Source: CAWBVG01 sp963792175
GTDB lineage: Bacteria; Acidobacteriota; Vicinamibacteria; Vicinamibacterales; CAVVIG01
Length of the DNA stretch: 64,000 nucleotides
NCBI GenBank assembly: GCA_963792175.1
Contig: CAWBVG010000030.1
Coordinates: 1 to 64,000 of the forward strand
Direction: 5' to 3'
The translations under genes were made by a program, and so were the position numbers. Positions 55,621-64,000 of this stretch are shown here, piece by piece. Under the pieces are notes generated by a model. It made no database searches, had not been told where the DNA came from, and saw only the letters and a program-made list of their open reading frames with translations. How positions within the stretch are numbered: the stretch's first letter is position 1; the number at the start of each line of letters is the position of its first letter.

Positions 55621-56477
55621 CACGCCCCGCGGAGGCGCAACCCGCCGACGCGGTGGGCGTGCGTGCTCAGGGCATGGGTGGTGCGTTTACGGCGCTTGCC
55701 GATGACGCCTCGGCAACCTGGTGGAACCCGGCGGGCCTGGCCGGCGGGTCCTACTTCAGTAGTGTCCTCGAATACGGCCAATTGCCCAATCCGACCGATA
55801 AGACGGTCAAGGGCGTCGCCATCGCCTTTCCTGCCTTAGGTTTGAGCTATTACCGCTTGCCAATCAGTGAAATGCGGCCAGCCACCTCTACAGGACAGGG
55901 TGCGGCGATCCGACAAGATCAAGGCACCCTCAGCGAGCTCGGCGTGACGGTCGGACAATCCCTGGGCAACCACTTTGTCGTCGGCTCGACGCTGAAGGTC
56001 CTGAACGCCGGCCAACTCCGCGGGGGGCTGGATTTGGGCGGCATGGCCACTTTCGGCATGGCCAGAATCGGGCTATCGGTGCGAAACGTCACTGAGCCTA
56101 CGTTCGGCGACGGCGTCGATGCGCTCGCGCTGAAACGGCAGGCCAGGGCGGGTTTTGCGTTGAGCACGGGCCCGCGCGGCGTCATTGGGACCGGTGCGGT
56201 GGCGGTTGATGCTGATTTGAACACGATCGTGACAGCGAATGGCGAGCAACGGCGGGTAGCAGTCGGCGGCGAAATCTGGACCGCGCAGCGAGTGCTCGGC
56301 CTGCGCGGTGGAGTAAGTCGAAACCTCGTCGGCGGCGAAGAAACGTCGCTGAGCGGAGGGGCCAGCGTGGCGTTTCGACGGCGGAGAAGCCTGACCTCTT
56401 ACGTAGATGGGCAGGTGACGGGCGGATCGGATGAGACGCCCCGTAGCTGGAGCGTTGGGTTGAGACTGACGTTTTAA
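55533..56477 (+). CDS. Outer-membrane beta-barrel protein (TraF/FadL-like)
   Basis: About 314 residues. The signal region is a repeat-derived hydrophobic run (WLSFVSFVSFVTFVSFVHARPAEAQ). Then QGMGGAFTALADDASATWWNPAGLAG, the hallmark of PorV/TraF-like and FadL-like barrels, followed by alternating beta strands up to a C-terminal aromatic (GLRLTF). The TTG at 55533 is the only usable start that includes the signal; true start uncertain. It precedes pilB but has its own promoter spacing. Confidence 0.75.
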   Translation: MPAVLITSLRWWLSFVSFVSFVTFVSFVHARPAEAQPADAVGVRAQGMGGAFTALADDASATWWNPAGLAGGSYFSSVLEYGQLPNPTDKTVKGVAIAFPALGLSYYRLPISEMRPATSTGQGAAIRQDQGTLSELGVTVGQSLGNHFVVGSTLKVLNAGQLRGGLDLGGMATFGMARIGLSVRNVTEPTFGDGVDALALKRQARAGFALSTGPRGVIGTGAVAVDADLNTIVTANGEQRRVAVGGEIWTAQRVLGLRGGVSRNLVGGEETSLSGGASVAFRRRRSLTSYVDGQVTGGSDETPRSWSVGLRLTF

Positions 56478-56484
56478 GTCACAT

Positions 56485-56512
56485 TTGACGATTTTTGTCA
56501 CATTCGGATAAC
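56485..56512 (+). promoter_or_regulatory. Probable promoter of the pil operon
   Basis: TTGACG (56485) and GATAAC (56507) with a 16-base spacer, in the 46-base AT-rich gap before pilB. GTCACAT occurs twice around it. Confidence 0.5.
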
Positions 56513-56523
56513 GTTTAAGATTC

Positions 56524-58323
56524 ATGGCCGTTCGCATAGGTGAGCTCCTTCTCAAGGAGAAACTGATTACCGCCGAGCAGCTTCAGCAGGCCTTGAGCCA
56601 GCAGAAGTCGAACGGCGGCAAGCTCGGCTACAACCTCGTGAAAATGGGGTTCGTCAAGGACGAGCAGATCACCTCGCTCCTCAGCAAGCAGTACGGCGTT
56701 CCCGCCATCAGCCTCGCGCAGTTCAAGATCGACCCCACCATCGTCAAGCTCGTGCCCACCGAGACGGCGCGGAAGTACCAAATGATTCCGCTCAGCCGCT
56801 CCGGCAGCACGCTGACCATCGCGATGACGGACCCGACCAACGTCTTCGCGATGGACGACATCAAGTTCATGACCGGCTACACGGTGGAGCCGGTCGTCGC
56901 ATCCGAAGTCGCGATCACCGACGCGATTGAGAAGTACTACCCGAGCGCCAAGCCTGGCGCTGGCGGAGCGGCGGCGGGCAAGGGCGGCAAGCCGGGTGCG
57001 CCGGGGGCGCCGACCGGCAGCACGCTCGAGATGGCGAGCCGCGGCCTCGAAGAGCTCCAGGCGTCGCTCGGCGGCGGCGACGCGGACGGCGTGGAAGTCC
57101 TCGAGGAGATGCAGGAGATCTCCGCCGAGGCGCTCGCCCGGCAGGGCGAGGATGCGCCGGTCGTCCGGCTCGTGAACGTCGTGCTGATGTCGGCGATCCA
57201 GAAGGGCGCCAGCGACATTCACATCGAGCCGTACGAGAAGGAGCTCCGCGTCCGCTACCGCATCGACGGGATCCTCTACAACATCATGGCCCCGCCGATG
57301 AAGTTCCGCGACGCGATCGTCTCGCGCGTCAAGATCATGTCGAAGCTCGACATCGCTGAGAAGCGCCTGCCGCAGGACGGCCGCATCAAGATTCGCTACA
57401 ACGAGAGCGGCGAGCCGAAGGAAATCGACTTCCGCGTCTCGGTGCTGCCGACGCTGTTCGGCGAGAAGATCGTTCTTCGTCTCCTCGACAAAGACAAGTT
57501 GATGCTCGACATGACGAAGCTCGGGTTCGAATCCGAGTCGCTCGCCAAGTTCGAGGAGGCGATCGCGCGGCCGTGGGGCATGGTGCTCGTCACCGGCCCG
57601 ACCGGCAGCGGCAAGACGAACACGCTCTACTCGTCGATCGCCAAGATCAATACGCCCGAAACCAACATCATGACCGCGGAAGACCCGGTCGAGTTCAACC
57701 TCGCCGGCGTCAACCAGGTGCAGGTGAAGGAAAACATCGGGCTGAACTTCGCGGCCGCGCTCCGCTCGTTCCTGCGGCAGGACCCCAACATCATTCTGGT
57801 CGGCGAAATCCGCGACTTCGAAACGGCGGAAATCGCGGTCAAAGCGGCGCTCACCGGACATCTGGTGCTGTCGACGCTGCACACCAACGACGCGCCGAGC
57901 ACGATCAACCGGCTGATGAACATGGGCATCGAGCCCTTTCTCGTCGCCAGCTCGGTGCATCTGATTTGCGCGCAGCGCCTGGTGCGGCGCGTCTGCGCCA
58001 ACTGCAAGGAGCCGCACCCGATGGCGCCGCCGGCGCTGATGCAGGCCGGCTTCAACGAGGAGGACGCCAACAGCGTCACGCCGATGAAGGGCGTCGGCTG
58101 CGACACGTGCAACAGCACCGGCTACAAGGGCCGCGTCGGCTTGTACGAGGTGATGGCGATTGCCGAGGAGCTCCGCGAATTGATTCTCGTCGGCGCGTCG
58201 GGCATGGAGCTGCGCCGCAAGGCGGTGGACGAGGGGATGTTGACGCTGCGCATGAGTGGTTTGCGCAAGGTGAAGGACGGCGTGACGACGGTCGAGGAAG
58301 TCGTTCGCGAAACTGTCAAGTGA
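56524..58323 (+). CDS. pilB: Type IV pilus assembly ATPase PilB
   Basis: 599 residues. N-terminal MshEN-like domain (RIGELLLKEKLITAEQLQQALSQQK), a Gly/Pro/Ala linker at about residue 145-165, then the ATPase: Walker A GPTGSGKTNT, Asp box MTAEDPVEF, Walker B IILVGEIRDFET, His box TGHLVLSTLHTNDAPST. A zinc-binding four-Cys region (CANC..CDTC) is near residue 500. It drives pilus extension. Confidence 0.96.
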   Translation: MAVRIGELLLKEKLITAEQLQQALSQQKSNGGKLGYNLVKMGFVKDEQITSLLSKQYGVPAISLAQFKIDPTIVKLVPTETARKYQMIPLSRSGSTLTIAMTDPTNVFAMDDIKFMTGYTVEPVVASEVAITDAIEKYYPSAKPGAGGAAAGKGGKPGAPGAPTGSTLEMASRGLEELQASLGGGDADGVEVLEEMQEISAEALARQGEDAPVVRLVNVVLMSAIQKGASDIHIEPYEKELRVRYRIDGILYNIMAPPMKFRDAIVSRVKIMSKLDIAEKRLPQDGRIKIRYNESGEPKEIDFRVSVLPTLFGEKIVLRLLDKDKLMLDMTKLGFESESLAKFEEAIARPWGMVLVTGPTGSGKTNTLYSSIAKINTPETNIMTAEDPVEFNLAGVNQVQVKENIGLNFAAALRSFLRQDPNIILVGEIRDFETAEIAVKAALTGHLVLSTLHTNDAPSTINRLMNMGIEPFLVASSVHLICAQRLVRRVCANCKEPHPMAPPALMQAGFNEEDANSVTPMKGVGCDTCNSTGYKGRVGLYEVMAIAEELRELILVGASGMELRRKAVDEGMLTLRMSGLRKVKDGVTTVEEVVRETVK

Positions 58324-58397
58324 TGTGGATGGCTCAGGGCTGAGGGCGAGGGGCTCCAGCGTGGGGCTTGGGGCTAAGGGCTAGCTGAGGACTGATT
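58324..58397. repeat. Stutter spacer pilB-pilT (GGGGCTA word)
   Basis: GGCTCAGGGCTGAGGGCGAG then GGGGCTTGGGGCTAAGGGCT. One orientation, with a small CTAGCTGAGGAC end. Confidence 0.75.
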
Positions 58398-59528
58398 ATG
58401 GCAACACTGCCTGAACTGCTGAAGACGACCGTCGAGCTGAACGGCTCGGACCTGCACATCGCCATCGACACGCCGCCGCAGGTGCGCGTGCACGGCGAGT
58501 TGCAGCGCATGCAGCTGCCGCCGATGGTCGCGTCGGAGACCAAGCAGCTGGTCTACAGCGTGCTGACCGACAGCCAGAAGAAGCGCTTCGAAGAGAGCAA
58601 CGAACTCGACTTCTCGTTCGGCATCCGTGGCCTGGCGCGCTTCCGCTGCAACGTCTTCCAGCAGCGCGGCGCCGTTGGCGCGGTCTACCGGCTGATCCCC
58701 GAGAAGATCCGCGCCTTTGGAGAACTGGGTCTCCCGGCGGTGCTGGCGACCCTCGCCGATCGCCCGCGCGGCCTGGTGCTCATCACCGGACCGACCGGCA
58801 GCGGCAAGTCGACGACGCTGGCGGCGATGCTCGACAAGATCAACTCGGAGCGGCATGGCCACATCCTGACGATTGAAGATCCGATCGAGTACATCCACCA
58901 GCACAAGAACTGCCTCGTCAACCAGCGCGAAGTCCACAGCGACACCGTCAGCTTCTCGGCGGCGCTGCGCGCGGCGCTGCGCGAGGACCCCGATATCGTC
59001 CTGATCGGCGAAATGCGCGATCTGGAAACGGTGGAATCGGCCCTCAAGATCGCGGAAACCGGCCACCTGACGTTCGGGACGCTGCACACGAACTCGGCGG
59101 CGCAGACGATCAACCGCATCATCGACATCTTCCCTGCGAACCAGCAGGCGCAGATCCGGACGCAGCTGTCGCTGGTGCTCGAGGGCATCGTCTGCCAGTC
59201 GCTGCTGCCGCGCGCCGACGGCAAGGGACGCGTCTGCTCGCTCGAAATCATGGTGCCGACGCCCGCGATCCGGAACCTGATCCGCGACGACAAAATCCAT
59301 CAGATTTACGGGGCGATGCAGGCCGGGCAGGAAAAGCTGGGGATGCAGACGGCGAACCAGTCGCTCGCCAGCTTGTATATGAAGCGGCTGATTTCGCTCG
59401 AAACGGCGATGACCGCTTCGTCGAACAAGGACGAGCTGCAGGACATGATCAACCGCGGCGTCGGCGTCGTCGCCGGCGCCGGCCTGACGCGCACGGCCGG
59501 CACGGTCGCGCGGCCGGCGCGTCCGTGA
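58398..59528 (+). CDS. pilT: Type IV pilus retraction ATPase PilT
   Basis: 376 residues: NGSDLHIAIDTPPQVRVHGEL, Walker A GPTGSGKST, ITIEDPIEYIHQHKNCLVNQREV, Walker B IVLIGEMRDLET, ETGHLTFGTLHTNSAAQTINRIID. Located between pilB and pilC, so this is the main retraction motor; the copy at 24081 is more diverged. Confidence 0.95.
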   Translation: MATLPELLKTTVELNGSDLHIAIDTPPQVRVHGELQRMQLPPMVASETKQLVYSVLTDSQKKRFEESNELDFSFGIRGLARFRCNVFQQRGAVGAVYRLIPEKIRAFGELGLPAVLATLADRPRGLVLITGPTGSGKSTTLAAMLDKINSERHGHILTIEDPIEYIHQHKNCLVNQREVHSDTVSFSAALRAALREDPDIVLIGEMRDLETVESALKIAETGHLTFGTLHTNSAAQTINRIIDIFPANQQAQIRTQLSLVLEGIVCQSLLPRADGKGRVCSLEIMVPTPAIRNLIRDDKIHQIYGAMQAGQEKLGMQTANQSLASLYMKRLISLETAMTASSNKDELQDMINRGVGVVAGAGLTRTAGTVARPARP

Positions 59529-59577
59529 AGACCAGTCGGGGCTAGGGGCTAGGGACTAGGAGATCGAGGACCAAGAT
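59529..59577. repeat. Stutter spacer pilT-pilC (GGGGCTA / GGGACTA words)
   Basis: CGGGGCTAGGGGCTAGGGAC followed by TAGGAGATCGAGGACC, with GGAG serving as part of the ribosome-binding region. Confidence 0.8.
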
Positions 59578-60801
59578 ATGCCAACGTTTGCTTATTCGGG
59601 TCGCACACGCGCCGGTCAGGATGTGAGCGGCGAGCGGGCAGCCGACACGATGGATGCGGCCGTTGCCGCGCTCCGCCGTGAGCAGATCAACGTGACGCGG
59701 ATCACTCCTGCGAAGGCGGCCAAGGAAGAAACGGCCAAGAAGGACAAGGCGGGCAAGACCGGTAAGAAGGTCTCCGCCAAGAACCTTGCGGTCTTCACCC
59801 GCCAGTTCTCGGTGATGATCGACGCCGGCCTGCCGCTGGTGCAGTGTCTCGATATCCTCGGCAGCCAGGAAGAGGACAAAAACTTCGCCGCCGTCATCCT
59901 CTCGACGCGCACCGACGTCGAGTCCGGGGCGTCGCTGGCCGACGCGATGCGCAGACATCCCAAGACCTTCGACCCGCTCTTCACGAACATGATCGCGGCG
60001 GGCGAGGCCGGCGGCATCCTCGATACGATTCTCAAGCGGCTCGCCACCTACATCGAAAAGGCGGTCAAGCTCGCCGGCCAGGTGAAATCGGCCATGATCT
60101 ACCCGGTGGCGGTCATCGTCATCGCCGGCGCCGTCGTCGGCGTCATTCTGTGGAAGGTGATTCCGACGTTCGCGGCGTTGTTCTCGGGGCTCGGGGCCGA
60201 TTTGCCGCTGCCCACGCGGGTCGTCATCGGGCTCAGCGACAACCTCGTTCGGTTCTTTCCGTTCCTGCTGGTGGGCGCCGGGCTCGCCGGGTACGGCTTC
60301 AAACAGTACTACGCGACCGACAAAGGACGCCGCGTCGTCGACGCGACGACGCTGAAGATGCCGGTGCTCGGCAACATCATGCGAAAGATCGCCGTCGCCC
60401 GGTTCTGCCGCACGCTGTCGACGCTGATCAGCTCGGGCGTGCCGATCCTTGACGGCCTCGAGATCACCGCGAAGACCGCCGGCAATTCCATCGTCGAGGA
60501 CGCCATCATGGTCACGCGCAAGAGCATCGAGCGCGGCGAGACGATCTCGGTGCCGCTGAAGGACACCAACGTGTTCCCGCCGATGGTCACGCAGATGATT
60601 GGCGTCGGCGAAGCCACCGGCGCGCTCGACACCATGCTGGCAAAAATCGCGGACTTCTATGAAGAGGAAGTGGATACCGCGGTCGCCGGGTTGCTGACGC
60701 TGCTCGAACCGATCATGATCGCGATCCTCGGCGTCGTCGTCGGCGGCATCGTCATCGCCATGTATATGCCGATCTTCGATCTCATCTCGAAACTCACGTG
60801 A
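59578..60801 (+). CDS. pilC: Type IV pilus inner-membrane platform protein PilC
   Basis: 407 residues, GspF/PilC family. Two GspF domains: FTRQFSVMIDAGLPLVQCLDIL and FCRTLSTLISSGVPILDGLEI; three membrane helices (MIYPVAVIVIAGAVVGVILW, PFLLVGAGLAGYGF, EPIMIAILGVVVGGIVIAMYMPIFDL). It couples the motors to the pilus base. Confidence 0.96.
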   Translation: MPTFAYSGRTRAGQDVSGERAADTMDAAVAALRREQINVTRITPAKAAKEETAKKDKAGKTGKKVSAKNLAVFTRQFSVMIDAGLPLVQCLDILGSQEEDKNFAAVILSTRTDVESGASLADAMRRHPKTFDPLFTNMIAAGEAGGILDTILKRLATYIEKAVKLAGQVKSAMIYPVAVIVIAGAVVGVILWKVIPTFAALFSGLGADLPLPTRVVIGLSDNLVRFFPFLLVGAGLAGYGFKQYYATDKGRRVVDATTLKMPVLGNIMRKIAVARFCRTLSTLISSGVPILDGLEITAKTAGNSIVEDAIMVTRKSIERGETISVPLKDTNVFPPMVTQMIGVGEATGALDTMLAKIADFYEEEVDTAVAGLLTLLEPIMIAILGVVVGGIVIAMYMPIFDLISKLT

Positions 60802-60807
60802 TGGGCG

Positions 60808-62469
60808 ATGATTGAGTCAGGGCTGCGGCGGAAGATCGCGTGGCTGATTGCCATCCGCGCGATCATCAGCACGATTCTGCTGGGGTCGGCGATCGTCACG
60901 CAGATCACCGCGCCGGGATCGTTCGCCGTCGATCCGTTCTTCTTTCTCATCGGCCTCACCTACGCGCTGACGATCACCTTCGCGCTGACCGTCCGCTACG
61001 TGGACGACTACCGCTGGCTGGTCGATGTCCAGCTGGCGGGCGATGCGCTGATCGTGTCGGCGTTCATCTATGTCACCGGCGGCATCACCAGCTACTTCAC
61101 GTCGCTCTACGTCCTGCCGATCGTCGCCGCCAGCACGGTGCAGTTCCGGCGCGGCGGGATGCTGGTGGCGACGCTCAGCACCGTGCTCTACGTCGGGCTG
61201 GTCGTCGCGCAGTATCTGGCGGCCTCCGGGCTGCTGAACGATCCGTGGCCGACGCGATATGCGCTCGCGCTGCCGTCGCCGTCGGTGGCGCGTTACACCG
61301 TCGCACTCAATGTCTTCGGGTTCTTCGCCGTCGCGTTCCTCAGCGGTTCGCTGGCGGACAGCCTCAAGTCCGCCGGCGCCCGGCTGCAGCAGGCGTCGAC
61401 GCAGATCGCGGACCTGCAGGCGCTCAACCAGCACGTGATCGACAGCCTGCCCAGCGGTCTGGCCACGACCGATCAATCCGACCGGATCCTGACGTTCAAT
61501 CGCGCGGCTCAAACCATTACCGGGGTGCCGTTTCAGTCCGCCGTCGGGCGTCCGATCGGCGAGGTGATGCGCGTGCCCGCGCCGGTGAACGATGCCATTC
61601 ATCACGGGCTGCGCCAGCCGGGCACGCGGCGCCACGAGTTCTGGTTCCGATCGCCCGACGGCCGCGGCGACATCGAGGTCGGCCTGAGCGCCACGCACCT
61701 CGAGACGCCGGGCGGGCGCGCGGGGTTTCTCTTCACCTTCCAGGACGTCACGAGCATCAAGAAACTTGAACGGGACGCCGCCATCCAGCAGCGCCTGGCC
61801 GCGGTCGGCGAGATGGCCGCCGGTATCGCGCACGAGATTCGCAATCCCCTGGCGTCGATGTCGGGCTCGATTCAGATCCTGCGGCAGGAGCTGCCCTTGA
61901 GCGCCGAGCAGGAGCAGTTGATGGACATCGTGCTGCGCGAATCGGAACGGCTCAACACGACGATCCGATCGTTTCTGGCGTACGCGCGGCCGCAGCGGTT
62001 TCAGATCCAGCGATTCGACGTGCGACGTGCCTTGAACGACACGGCGCTCCTGCTGCGCAACAGCGCCGAACTGCAGGACGGCCACGAGATCGTCCTCGAC
62101 GTGCCATCGGGCGAGCTCTGGTACGAGGCCGACGAAGGGCAGATCAAGCAGATCATCTGGAACCTGGCGACCAATGGCCTCCGCGCGATGCCCGATGGTG
62201 GCCGGCTCCGTCTCACGGGGGCGATCGAGCCCGCGTCGGAAGGCGTCGCGCTGACAGTCGAGGACGAGGGGATTGGCATGCCCGCCGCGGAGCTGGAGGG
62301 CCTCTTTCAGCCGTTCAACGGCCGGTTTGCCAAGGGCAGCGGTCTCGGCCTGGCGATCGTCCACCGCATCGTCACCGACTACCACGGTGAGATTCGCGTG
62401 AACTCGCAGCAAGGCGTCGGTACGAGCGTCTCCGTGCGGCTGCCGGCGCGCGCCGCGGTCACGACATGA
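60808..62469 (+). CDS. pilS: PilS-like sensor histidine kinase
   Basis: 553 residues. Six N-terminal helices up to about residue 185, a PAS domain (VIDSLPSGLATTDQSDRILTFNRAAQTITG), HisKA with GEMAAGIAHEIRNPLASMSG, HATPase with QIIWNLATNGLRAMP, DEGIGMP and GSGLGLAIVHRIV. The architecture and the position before pilR match PilS, which senses pilin in the membrane. Confidence 0.92.
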   Translation: MIESGLRRKIAWLIAIRAIISTILLGSAIVTQITAPGSFAVDPFFFLIGLTYALTITFALTVRYVDDYRWLVDVQLAGDALIVSAFIYVTGGITSYFTSLYVLPIVAASTVQFRRGGMLVATLSTVLYVGLVVAQYLAASGLLNDPWPTRYALALPSPSVARYTVALNVFGFFAVAFLSGSLADSLKSAGARLQQASTQIADLQALNQHVIDSLPSGLATTDQSDRILTFNRAAQTITGVPFQSAVGRPIGEVMRVPAPVNDAIHHGLRQPGTRRHEFWFRSPDGRGDIEVGLSATHLETPGGRAGFLFTFQDVTSIKKLERDAAIQQRLAAVGEMAAGIAHEIRNPLASMSGSIQILRQELPLSAEQEQLMDIVLRESERLNTTIRSFLAYARPQRFQIQRFDVRRALNDTALLLRNSAELQDGHEIVLDVPSGELWYEADEGQIKQIIWNLATNGLRAMPDGGRLRLTGAIEPASEGVALTVEDEGIGMPAAELEGLFQPFNGRFAKGSGLGLAIVHRIVTDYHGEIRVNSQQGVGTSVSVRLPARAAVTT

Positions 62470-62476
62470 GGATGAC

Positions 62477-63892
62477 ATGAGCAGCGCCGCCCAACGCGCC
62501 GAACCCGCGCCCGATCGCCGCCCGCCGCGCATCCTCGTCGTTGACGACGAGCGGTCGATGCGCGAGCTGCTGGCCATCGTGCTGCGTCGCGAAGGCTACG
62601 AGGTGATGCTCGCGGAAAACGGCCGCGCCGCGATCGACCTCATCGAACGCGAACCCGTTGACCTGCTGATTTCGGACATCAAGATGCCGGATCTCAGTGG
62701 TGTCGAGGTGCTGCGCGCCGCCAAGAAGGTCGATCCGGACATCCTCGGCATCATGATCACGGCGTTCGCGTCGACCGACACGGCGGTGGAGGCGATGCGG
62801 CTCGGGGCCTGCGACTACTTGAGCAAGCCGTTCGACATCGATCTCCTCAAGATGAAGGTCCGCGAGAAAATCGAGAATCGCCAGCTGAAGCAGGAGAACG
62901 TCCTGCTCAAGCGCACGCTGGGGCTGGCGCACCAGTTCTCGAACATCATCGGCCGCAGCGAATCGATGCTCGGCGTGTTCAAGATGATCGAGACCGTCGC
63001 CCGCACCAATAGCACGATTCTGCTGACCGGCGAGTCGGGTACGGGCAAGGGCCTCGTGGCGCAGGCCGTCCATTTTCACTCCCTGCGCCGCGACAAGCCG
63101 ATGGTGTCGCTGAACTGCGGGGCGCTGCCGGAAAACCTCCTGGAGTCGGAGCTCTTCGGACACATGCGCGGTGCGTTCACCGGGGCCGACAGCAACAAGA
63201 AAGGGCTGCTCGAAGTCGCCGAGCGCGGCACCGTGTTTCTCGACGAAATCGGCGAGATGAGCGGCGTCATGCAGGTGAAGCTGCTGCGGGTGCTGCAGGA
63301 ACGGCGGTTCCGGCGCGTCGGCGGCCTCGAGGAGGTCCAGGCCGACATCCGGGTCATCGCCGCCACTAACCAGGACCTGACGCGGCTGGTCGCCGAAGGG
63401 CGGTTCCGCGAGGACCTCTTCTACCGCATCAACGTGATTCCGATTTCGCTGCCACCGCTGCGCGAGCGGCGCGAGGACATCGGACTGCTCGCCGAGCACT
63501 TCCTGTCGAAATACAACGAGGTGATGGGCAAGGACATCACCGGCATCTCCCACGAGGCGATGGCGCTGCTCATGGAGCACGACTGGCCCGGCAACATCCG
63601 CGAGCTCGAGAACGTCCTGGAACGCGCGGTGGCACTGGAGGCGACGCCGGCGATTCTGCCCGATAGCCTGCCGCCCAACATTCGGGGCGAGGTTGCACGG
63701 GGTGGCACCGCGCCGGTGGACGCGCTTCCCGAGTCAGGCTTTGATCTCGAGGCGCACGTCAAAGAAATCGAGATGAGCTACATCGCCGAGGCGCTGAAAC
63801 GAGCCGGGGGCGTGCAGGTCAAGGCGGCCGAGCTGCTCGGCATGAGCTTTCGGTCCTTCAGGTACTACGTGAAGAAATACAACCTGCGATAA
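62477..63892 (+). CDS. pilR: PilR-like sigma-54-dependent response regulator
   Basis: 471 residues. Receiver domain with Asp23-Asp24 and phosphoacceptor Asp67 (LLISDIKMPD). AAA+ domain: GESGTGKGLVAQAVH (Walker A), GAFTGA loop that contacts sigma-54, GTVFLDEIGEM (Walker B), ATNQDL. C-terminal Fis-type helix-turn-helix (VQVKAAELLGMSFRSFRYYVKKY). It probably activates pilin genes from a sigma-54 promoter; no pilin gene is in this window. Confidence 0.95.
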   Translation: MSSAAQRAEPAPDRRPPRILVVDDERSMRELLAIVLRREGYEVMLAENGRAAIDLIEREPVDLLISDIKMPDLSGVEVLRAAKKVDPDILGIMITAFASTDTAVEAMRLGACDYLSKPFDIDLLKMKVREKIENRQLKQENVLLKRTLGLAHQFSNIIGRSESMLGVFKMIETVARTNSTILLTGESGTGKGLVAQAVHFHSLRRDKPMVSLNCGALPENLLESELFGHMRGAFTGADSNKKGLLEVAERGTVFLDEIGEMSGVMQVKLLRVLQERRFRRVGGLEEVQADIRVIAATNQDLTRLVAEGRFREDLFYRINVIPISLPPLRERREDIGLLAEHFLSKYNEVMGKDITGISHEAMALLMEHDWPGNIRELENVLERAVALEATPAILPDSLPPNIRGEVARGGTAPVDALPESGFDLEAHVKEIEMSYIAEALKRAGGVQVKAAELLGMSFRSFRYYVKKYNLR

Positions 63893-63899
63893 CCGGACA

Positions 63900-64000
63900 G
63901 TGTCCCGGGTCCCGCTCCTCATCGTTCGTCTGGGATCGGCGCTCGCGCTGGTGCTGGTGGCGACGCTGTACCTGCTCGCCTCCATTCCGTTCGCGTACTA
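63900..64000 (+). CDS. N terminus of a membrane protein, cut by the window end
   Basis: A GTG at 63900, 7 bases after pilR, opens SRVPLLIVRLGSALALVLVA and TLYLLASIPFAY, a strong membrane helix. The rest is outside the window, so the family cannot be named. Confidence 0.55.
   Translation, partial: MSRVPLLIVRLGSALALVLVATLYLLASIPFAY

Noticed and set aside
57523..57537. GGGTTCGAATCCGAG resembles a tRNA T-loop.
   Set aside because: It is within pilB coding sequence (LGFESES) and no acceptor or anticodon stem can be built around it.

Overview
The window looks like a chromosomal piece of an Acidobacteriota genome, most likely class Vicinamibacteria. This is an inference. It rests on uniformly high GC, a PadR-controlled duplicated orphan permease (ADOP family), an ECF sigma factor paired with a Ser/Thr kinase, short secreted proteins of acidobacterial type, and a full set of type IV pilus motor genes. 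No 16S or tRNA gene is present to settle it. About a dozen single-base frameshifts fall in otherwise normal genes, including essential ribosomal genes. The sequence is therefore probably a draft or long-read assembly with residual indels.

Layout. 1-2.4 kb: a frameshifted APC permease, an ACMSD-like amidohydrolase, and a secreted cupin whose signal peptide is interrupted by a 50-base hairpin element. 2.4-10.7 kb (minus strand): a cluster of two caspase-fold proteases, C11/clostripain-like and TPR-CHAT, both heavily frameshifted, followed by an ECF sigma factor and a Ser/Thr kinase with a C-terminal DUF4384-like domain. A stray CHAT C-terminus lies on the plus strand at 10.6 kb. 10.7-25.2 kb: accessory and housekeeping genes, namely an XRE-cupin regulator with a half-size EamA permease, a PEBP protein, ADOP with PadR, an HD-like protein, a PP2C phosphatase, a two-component pair, a creatininase-like protein, a dihaem cytochrome with TPR, a branched-chain aminotransferase and a PilT-like ATPase.

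25.3-45.5 kb: one long ribosomal superoperon joining the str, S10, spc and alpha operons from rpsL to rplQ, including fusA, secY, adk, map, infA and rpoA, and closed by a textbook terminator. tuf is absent between fusA and rpsJ. 45.5-56.5 kb: a sulfatase, an EF-G paralogue, a MarR-headed efflux operon without its ATPase, a pyruvoyl-dependent arginine decarboxylase and an outer-membrane beta-barrel protein. 56.5-64 kb: pilB-pilT-pilC-pilS-pilR and the start of another membrane protein gene.

The most unusual unexplained structure is in the spacers. Almost every gap of more than about 30 bases inside the ribosomal superoperon, and many gaps elsewhere, is filled by an imperfectly stuttering 7-12 base word, often followed by its complementary arm. 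A small set of words recurs at unrelated loci: GGGGCTA, GGGGACT, TTAGAACT, TTGGTAAATGGG, TTTCAGCTATCAGC, GAGACTTGAGA, GGTGATTTGGTGA and AAAGGACAC. At one locus the second arm is read as the signal peptide of a gene. The second system of note is the caspase-fold protease, sigma factor and kinase cluster.
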